From positions 48,346,963 to 48,410,962 of the forward strand of contig OZ018397.1 of assembly GCA_963969525.1 (NCBI GenBank): DNA of 64,000 nt, given 5' to 3'. The DNA comes from Ontholestes murinus. Lineage: Eukaryota; Arthropoda; Insecta; Coleoptera; Staphylinidae. The number at the start of each line of letters is the position of its first letter. Positions within the stretch are counted from its first letter, which is position 1. The notes beneath the pieces were generated by a model. It was given only the letters and a program-made list of their open reading frames with translations. It was not told the DNA's origin and ran no database searches. Shown piece after piece: positions 58,041-64,000 of this stretch. Made by a program: the position numbers and the translations under genes.

Positions 58041-58500
58041 CCTCATAATTAAGTACCGACCGCGGATTTAATACGAAATTTCCAAGTACGTATCAATCAT
58101 CCCAACACTTCAAAACGCAGAAATGCAAATTCCAAACAGCGGCAGCAGGTGGGAGACGAGTGTTGCAATTATTATCGCGAAGTCGATGCCGTTTCCGGAA
58201 TACGAACCGGAAATCCCCTCACCTTCCTCCTCCACACCTCTTCTTCTTCAGTAATTGCTGAAACTGCAATTTCCGAAATGTGTATTTAGCGAGAGGTAAG
58301 GTATCCATCATCATGGCCGGCCGTTTGGGCATTAATACCAGGCGCGTAGAGAGTGTAATAAATTCGGTACGTTCACGTGCTACATCTTGGGCATTTAAAG
58401 TCCCATTTTTTTTCCGGGAATCCTCGCCCTGGCCGGCCGAAATAAATCTTCGTCGGATGTGTGTAAACCGAGAATGTTAAGTGTGGACGGTTGTTGAATG
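58041..58500. promoter_or_regulatory. GC-richer unique block, possible exon or enhancer
   Basis: Balanced, unique sequence with an E-box CAGGTG (58146-58151) and two GGCCGGCC octamers (58315-58322, 58431-58438). A long pyrimidine tract runs into CAG (58207-58251). If used as an acceptor, a 44-nt exon (58252-58295) would end at a donor GGTAAGG. A 66-codon frame at 58280-58480 is unrecognised. Either a first or small exon of an unseen gene, or a regulatory element. Confidence 0.3.
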
Positions 58501-59060
58501 CTTACTTACGGTCGTGTGTCATTTTTTTTTCTACCACGAGGTGGAATGTATTTTCATGAGATATAGTGGTGACGGAAACTAATTTTTACGCGATAAATTT
58601 TACTTGACGCTGGTCGGTTCATGTTTATTTATTTAGAAACTGGAAAACACTGTTTTCTTGTTTCAGTTTCACCGCGTTAGAATACCAGTTACTAAGGATA
58701 AAATCTTAAGCAAGTAATCATCTAGAAATATTCTTAAAATTACACTTGAAAGTTTTCTTATGTTATAAAATCATCTTGTGTGGTTGTTTTATTAATAGTG
58801 ATTTGTGAAAATTAACATTTTTGCCATAATAACGATTTTTATTTTACTGAATTCTGTTCTAAGCTTTTTTTTGCAAAATTTTCATCAACTTTCTGAGTTT
58901 GATAGAGGGCAGATAATTCTAATTCGAGGGGCTGTACTTTCTTTCCGAGAAATTAGGGACAGTGTGTACAGAAGTTTAGATATAGATACTATGGTAATAT
59001 GTTGTCGGGTATGAGATTAAGAGGGTCGAACATGAAGAGCTAGAGGTACGGAACCACAGA
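58501..59060. other. No recognisable feature
   Basis: TCTACCACGAGGTGGAATGT at 58530 is a short imperfect palindrome. A 69-codon frame at 58805-59014 has no known motif. Confidence 0.45.
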
Positions 59061-60130
59061 TCGTGTAGATTTCTAGATTTTTTGGTATTTCTATTTGTAT
59101 GTTATCTACGTTTTCCAGAAGCTTCTTATTTTTTTGGGTATTTTTTACTCTTTCTCATTTTATCTTTTTAGAATTTTCTAGGAATGTTTCTATTATTTTA
59201 TAAACAATTTCCAGCTTTTGATGGAATTCTCCAGAAAATTTTCTTCTAGCTTTTTGGAAGTGAAATTGTTGAAAAATTTCGGAAATGGCCAAAGTTTGTA
59301 AACTACTAAACAACTATCAAGAAGAGAAATTCATGGAAAGTATCAATAGAGCAAAACAATAAATAATGATTATATATTTCCTCACTGGTTTTTGTTTTTG
59401 AGCATTTCTAAAATATTTTTCTTCATTATGCGAACTTGATTTTTTTCTAAACACTATTTGTCAAGGTTCCTAGAATTTTGTATTGATGTTTGTTAAAAGT
59501 TGTAACTATTTCTCCTACAGAATTTGCAGCATGTTTAACACATATATTTTTTTATTGTTTGAGAATATTCCAAAATTACTTTTCCTATTGTTTGGGAATT
59601 TTCTAGGAATTTCTGTTCCAAATTGTAACATTTTTTATATATATTTATTATATATTTCGTATCTAATTATTTTCAACAAATCTTTCTTCATTTAACAGAC
59701 CTGCCTTTAAAAATTAAATAATTCCGAATTACTTTCCTTCGAGAATTTTATAGAATTCTTTCGGGATTTTAACTCTTATTTTTCCTCCAAAATTGAAAAC
59801 TTTAATTCAATTTCATTTTTTTTTACTTTAAGAGATATTACTTTATTATATGGAAAAAAAAGTTTCATGAAAAATAATTTCATTCCTTTTTTTTCCAACA
59901 TTTCTTTTTTTCTCCAGATTTTTTACTATTTCTTGACGTTTTATTTTGAAAGAAATATTTTAGCAACTTTTTTAAAAAGTTTTAATATTTTTTCTTTAAT
60001 CTTTCGCAATTATCCAGAATTTTTCTTCAAATCTTTTATTAATGATGTATAATATTCGAGGTGTGTGGAACATTTTCAAAATTTTTCTAGATCTATGAAT
60101 ATTCTTCGAAAGTTCTTAAATATCGCCGCC
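59060..60130. repeat. TCTAGAA-family repeat field
   Basis: Pyrimidine-rich DNA with recurring TTTCTAGAATTTT, GGAATTTTCTAGGAATTTCT and TTTTCTCCAAAATTG words, in the same orientation as the 12.7-14.4 kb field. The ORFs are low-complexity. Confidence 0.55.
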
Positions 60131-61059
60131 AAAAAATAATATGATGAAATGTAAAAAAAAGTCTAATAGGATAATGCAAAGGAAAATTTGTTCAAAAATT
60201 TAAGAGAAATAATCGAAAATAACTTTATAATTTGGCAGAAAGAGAGAGACAAACGTCTTTATTTATTACTTGATACAATAGGTATTTACAACAATCGTAA
60301 TTTATTTTCTTTGCGGCTATCGACCCAGTCTTTGTTAGTTGTTATTGTTAGTTGTCCGTTGAAAGAGAAATTGCTAGAAACTACCAATAGGAGTATGCAA
60401 GTAATTATAGAAAATTCTCAGTAAATGAAGAAAAAAAACTACCTTGTTATATTGACTAAACATCTAGAATATGTTTTGCTGTCAATTCAAGACTGTCGCA
60501 TCAGAAAATACTTAATATGTAACCGAATAGGATTTAGTAATGACTATAAATTAATATGACTAAATTAATTTCGACACCTTGGGTACATTGGTTAAATAAA
60601 TTCGATGATGATTTTAAAAGGAAAAAGTCAGTAAAAGTAGCTCCACGTAAGAAATAGAAGACATACTTACAAGATGAATCGTTTATTATCATGGCATTCA
60701 TTTATTCAATTACTTTTTCCTATTAATACATAGGGGCCGGTATTGATCAGTTTTGGATCTCATCAACGCATGAAACCAGAGTTTGACTTTGGAGATTTAA
60801 ACACTCCAGATACCCGTAAAGATAGATAATACCATATCAATACCATCTATTACCTGAACTTTCTACAAACCTTAAAAAATGCTAGAAGATACTAGGATAC
60901 TTGATAAGACCACGTAATAAATACCGGAAATGCTAAAAAAATGTTGCAGAAAATATAATAATAATTTTAGAATTTTATGAATTATGATTTATGCAATTTG
61001 GAATAGATTCTTGGAAAATCCTTAAATAATACAGAATGAATTATGAAAACTACTATAAA
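60131..61059. other. Repeat-derived DNA
   Basis: 60249-60340 is the second copy of the tail at 40222-40320. 60732-60785 carries GGCCGGTATTGATCAGTTTT and GGATCTCATCAACGCATGA, again a Penelope-like end on the minus strand. No gene. Confidence 0.5.
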
Positions 61060-61505
61060 TATAAAGAAAACTCTTGAAATCTAGAAGAGAAGAGAAGAAA
61101 ATTAAAGAAATTTTGATGAAAAGCAATTAGAAATTACTAGAAGTCTTTAAGGCATGTTTAGACCCTAGCAACCCAGCAGAACTGGTAACCAGAATGGGAT
61201 GAGTACGACTGAAAGAGTATTACCGTTGCCTGCGCCGCCATCCTAGGGAGGATTCAGACGCTCTTGAAGGGGGTAAGCCTAGCAAAGATAAAGAAAATTA
61301 TTGAAATCTAAAAGAGAAGAGAATTAAAGAAACTTTGATGAAAAGCAATTCGAAATTACCAGAAGCTTTAAAGGCATGTTTAGACCCTAGCAACCCGAAT
61401 TGGTGACCAGAATGGGATGAGTACGTCTGGAAGAGCATTACCGCTGCCTGCGCCGTCATTTTTGGGAGGAAGCAGACGTTCCTGGAGAGGGCAGACGAAA
61501 CCTAG
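61060..61505. repeat. Tandem duplication, unit about 229 bp
   Basis: Two copies (about 61060-61287 and 61288-61505) share AGGCATGTTTAGACCCTAGC, ACCAGAATGGGATGAGTACG and TTACCGYTGCCTGCGCCG. The GC-rich half is unlike the neighbourhood and probably comes from a mobile element. Confidence 0.85.
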
Positions 61506-61639
61506 GAGAGAGCTGAATAGAAATCACAAACTTGTCAGTACTGCTTTCATTGTTTGAATATATTGTAAGTAATTTAATTTTGATAATTTCTTCGTACTAA
61601 TTGTTATGTAAATTGAAATTGTTAACTTGAACTATTAAA

Positions 61640-62345
61640 GAGACTAAATGAAGACAAGAGGAGATTGGACTATAGTTTCCATCGAAATTATTATCATAGC
61701 TAGAGGATGGACATTTCTGACAAAGTATTCCAGTTCAACATTTGTCGCCGTATTCATTGGAGGTACTGTTAGTCATGAGCGGCATTACATCCATAAAAAA
61801 AAAGATTTAAACGTTGACCAGAAGTCCAACCCTTTGTAGATATTAAAGCAGATTTCTTTCCCAAAGGGCTTTAAATTTTCGGATTGCACGTTTCCGAATT
61901 CGGTCATTTCGTAGTCAAAAGTTCTAATTCAATATTTGGAAGAAATTCTGTGAATTATTCGGTATCGTCCAGAAGTCCAAAAACATCTATCATTTGCAAT
62001 GTGGAGGTTTGGTAGAACGCCTCAATAGAAATATTAAAGAGACGATCAGAATGATCAACAATCCCAGGGACTTCGGAAATTTTTTGCACATAATCACTTA
62101 AAATAATGTATCCTATGTACTACAATTTTCTTAAATAAAAGCAGCTTTATAAGAGCTTCAATCCGGAATCTCTTAACGTTGAAATACCTCTTCTAAGTTC
62201 ATGATGTGGCGAATCAAGGATTTCTATATTTTGGTTATATCTTTTAAGTGAAACAGGCAGGTCTTTCAAAATAGTTCCTTTCGTAGTGTCTTCAATAATA
62301 TCTTGACTGTCGCGCGCGCAATACAAAAATTAAATCGTATGACAC
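61640..62345 (+). pseudogene. Ty3/gypsy-type integrase remnant
   Basis: Around 61930-62090 the plus strand reads FLEEFCELFGI, YHLQCGGLVERLNRNIKETI and DFGNFLHIIT. This matches the integrase core of gypsy-type retrotransposons, where the third acidic residue sits in GxxERxNRxLK. FTKY-like and SSTFVAVF pieces lie upstream (about 61715-61755). Stops and frame changes interrupt it, and no LTRs were recognised. It is a fragment of an LTR element. Confidence 0.6.
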
Positions 62346-62382
62346 TGAATTAGCGTAATCATATTTTCAAACCTACTTCTCC

Positions 62383-62553
62383 TTGACTAATTAAAAAGCA
62401 CTAAAAACCTTTCTTCACAATTTTATTTAAATTCACAGATATATATTTCGGATACAAAGTGACCATTATCAATGTTCTTTGTGTCCGAAATATATACCTG
62501 TGAATTTAAATAAAATTGCGAAGAAAGGTTTTTAGTGCTTTTTAATTAGTCAA
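62383..62553. repeat. Long hairpin, 77-bp arms
   Basis: Arms 62383-62459 and 62477-62553 are inverted copies with three mismatches and a 17-nt loop. Across loop and right arm, one strand reads ATTGATAATGGTCACTTTGT, then GTCCGAAATATATATCTGTG, then AATAAAATTG: a TGATAATGG/CCGAAA signature of Penelope-like 3' ends. The following TTCACGTAACTCACAAA (62561) is a dispersed terminal word also at 18181, 34378 and 39945. Confidence 0.93.
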
Positions 62554-63700
62554 GTTTACCTTCACGTAACTCACAAAAATCGAACTACTTCTCCTTCCTT
62601 CTCCTTATCTTAGGAATTTATTTCTACTTACCAAAGCCCGTTTTATAGATCAAGATTGGAGAAAAGAGTACATCTGGTTAATGTACCTAAAGTGTGCAAT
62701 GATGACAACCAACACAAAAAACTATTTGATGGTATTTTTTTGTGAGGCCTAAGAACTATTGGAGTCACTATAAGGTCTCCATTTTTATGTCCTGTAGTTT
62801 CTTAGTTCTACTATCCGTCTTATTGGTTAGGTATTTTTAAAACTAATTTTGTGTTAAACAATGTAGAACGATGACCTTGATTTTCTTACCTTTGTCTTCT
62901 TCCCTAAATGCAATTTTCTTCCCGTATTATTTATTGGTCAAGTATTTTAAGTATAATTTTGTGTTAAATTATGTTTGCACGTCCTATTTGTAAAGAATTA
63001 AGCACATTCTAATTTTTTACTCACTCTTTCAACTTCTTACTCTTCTTACTTTCAGCTAAACTTAGTTTTTCTCACGGTAGATACTTTGTTCTCTGCATAT
63101 TTGATAGAACAAAATTATAAATGTCAATCTTTTATCTAGTTCATTTCATCAGATCTTTGGCAACAGGTCCTATAAATTATTTAACATTTCCAAAAATTTT
63201 ACTTTATAAAAATTGTTTAGCAATCATGAATTAAAAACAAATTTGATGAAAGGAATAAGAAATAACAATATGCTTCAACTTAGGAGTTAAGATTAGTTAA
63301 AAATCAAGTTGTGTTTTTATTGTAAAAACAAAAAAGACCCAAGATATTATCTTTTTTATAAAGTTAGATTTTTTGAAATGTTAAATAATTCCTAGCTTAA
63401 AGAACTCGTCTATTTTCTAAGCTTTGCTAAGCGACAATAGATGGCACCTTTACGGTAATATCTTGATTGACGTTTTACCTGGAGAGTTAAATTCTCTAAA
63501 GTAAGAATTGATGTTCTAGTAAGAGAGGAAAACATTAACAAAACATATTTCTTATTGATATAACTTACTGAAGAATTACTTATTAATTTAGTTCATCGTT
63601 TTAGACAATAGATGTCACTTTAATGTTATTATATTAATTTAAATTAACTCAATGCAAAACTGTTTAATTGTTGAATTAGCTAAGAAAATGAGAGGATCTT
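62554..63700. other. AT-rich DNA with local tandem duplications
   Basis: A unit of about 110 bp containing CTAATTTTGTGTTAAACAAT is repeated at 62820 and 62930. GACAATAGATGKCACYTTTA recurs at 63432 and 63604 (about 170 bp apart). No gene. Confidence 0.6.
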
Positions 63701-63729
63701 TTTTAATCTTCTTGGGTAAAATATAAATA

Positions 63730-64000
63730 AGTTTGAATGACCTTGAACGGTCCTCAAATGACCTTCAATAAAGACTAATAACTTGTATTTATCTTCAAGG
63801 TCCATTGTACGACTTTGACCTCCAATGATCCTCCAATGACCCTAAATTACATCTTATGTACGACTTAGATATTTTTGAATGTCATCGTTAATTGATCTTA
63901 AATAGTCTAGAATAATCATTATATGTTATTAAACGACCTTTAATGGCCATGTAATTACCTTAAAAGATCTTGAATTAAGGTTTAAATCTATGACCGAAAT
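63730..64000. repeat. Short-period AATGACCTT minisatellite
   Basis: Words AATGACCTTGAA, CCTCAAATGACCTTCAA and CCTCCAATGA repeat with a 10-20 bp spacing up to the window end. Confidence 0.7.

Noticed and set aside
1..64000. tRNA, rRNA or snRNA genes
   Set aside because: I looked for B-box-like and conserved RNA words and found none convincing. The 28S-like words at 46.86 kb are a short SINE-like head, not an rRNA gene.

Overview
The window is from an AT-rich animal genome, almost certainly an insect. Its one intact gene is a single-exon Toll receptor of the insect 18-wheeler/Toll-7 clade. Everything else is non-coding DNA, satellites and decayed transposable elements whose remnants (mariner, jockey-type LINE, gypsy integrase, Penelope-like termini) are typical of insects. 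The order is not decided by the sequence; a beetle is a guess. No bacterial-style operons, CRISPR arrays or phage genes are present.

Layout. 1-5.3 kb is a satellite array with a repeat of about 170 bp and a retroelement 3' end inserted in it. 5.3-18 kb is accessory DNA: a LINE remnant (7.2-8.1 kb), two large near-perfect hairpins (8.2 and 10.6 kb), a mariner transposase pseudogene (12 kb), a degenerate TCTAGA-rich repeat field (12.7-14.4 kb) and a minisatellite built on TTAGCGTACTCTTGACC (16.9-17.9 kb). A well-preserved 0.94-kb Tc1/mariner-type MITE lies at 19.0-19.95 kb inside purine-rich simple repeats, followed by a second LINE remnant (21.6-22.8 kb). 22.8-28.1 kb is very AT-rich and carries terminal fragments of one dispersed retroelement family.

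The gene occupies about 28.2-32.8 kb. It has a GC-rich promoter and leader, several upstream ORFs (two of them a bare start-stop), a 1,314-codon reading frame at 28610-32554 and a short 3' UTR with a Pumilio-type site and a polyadenylation signal. The protein would be a plasma-membrane receptor with an LRR ectodomain, one membrane span, an intracellular TIR domain and a clade-conserved C-terminal tail.

Downstream, 33-42 kb is AT-rich repeat DNA with two more perfect hairpins. 42-44.2 kb and 51.4-51.8 kb contain compact, higher-complexity, GC-richer blocks with recognisable factor motifs (CTCF-like, paired GATA, paired SOX, forkhead); similar blocks lie at 6.4-6.7 and 58.0-58.5 kb. These are my candidates for distal regulatory DNA. 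44.8-64 kb holds a second mariner-superfamily transposase relic, a SINE-like insertion whose head resembles 28S rRNA, duplicated reverse-transcriptase fragments, a titin-like exon relic, an Nfs1 (cysteine desulfurase) pseudogene, a broken copy of a multi-copy arthropod ORF family, several minisatellite arrays, a gypsy integrase relic and another long hairpin.

I found no convincing new multi-gene system. The most interesting material is the series of long, nearly perfect inverted repeats that seem to derive from termini of Penelope-like (or similar) retroelements, the uORF-dense leader of the Toll gene, the 28S-headed SINE-like element and the isolated candidate insulator/enhancer blocks. All homology calls are from reading translations and motifs by eye; no search was run.
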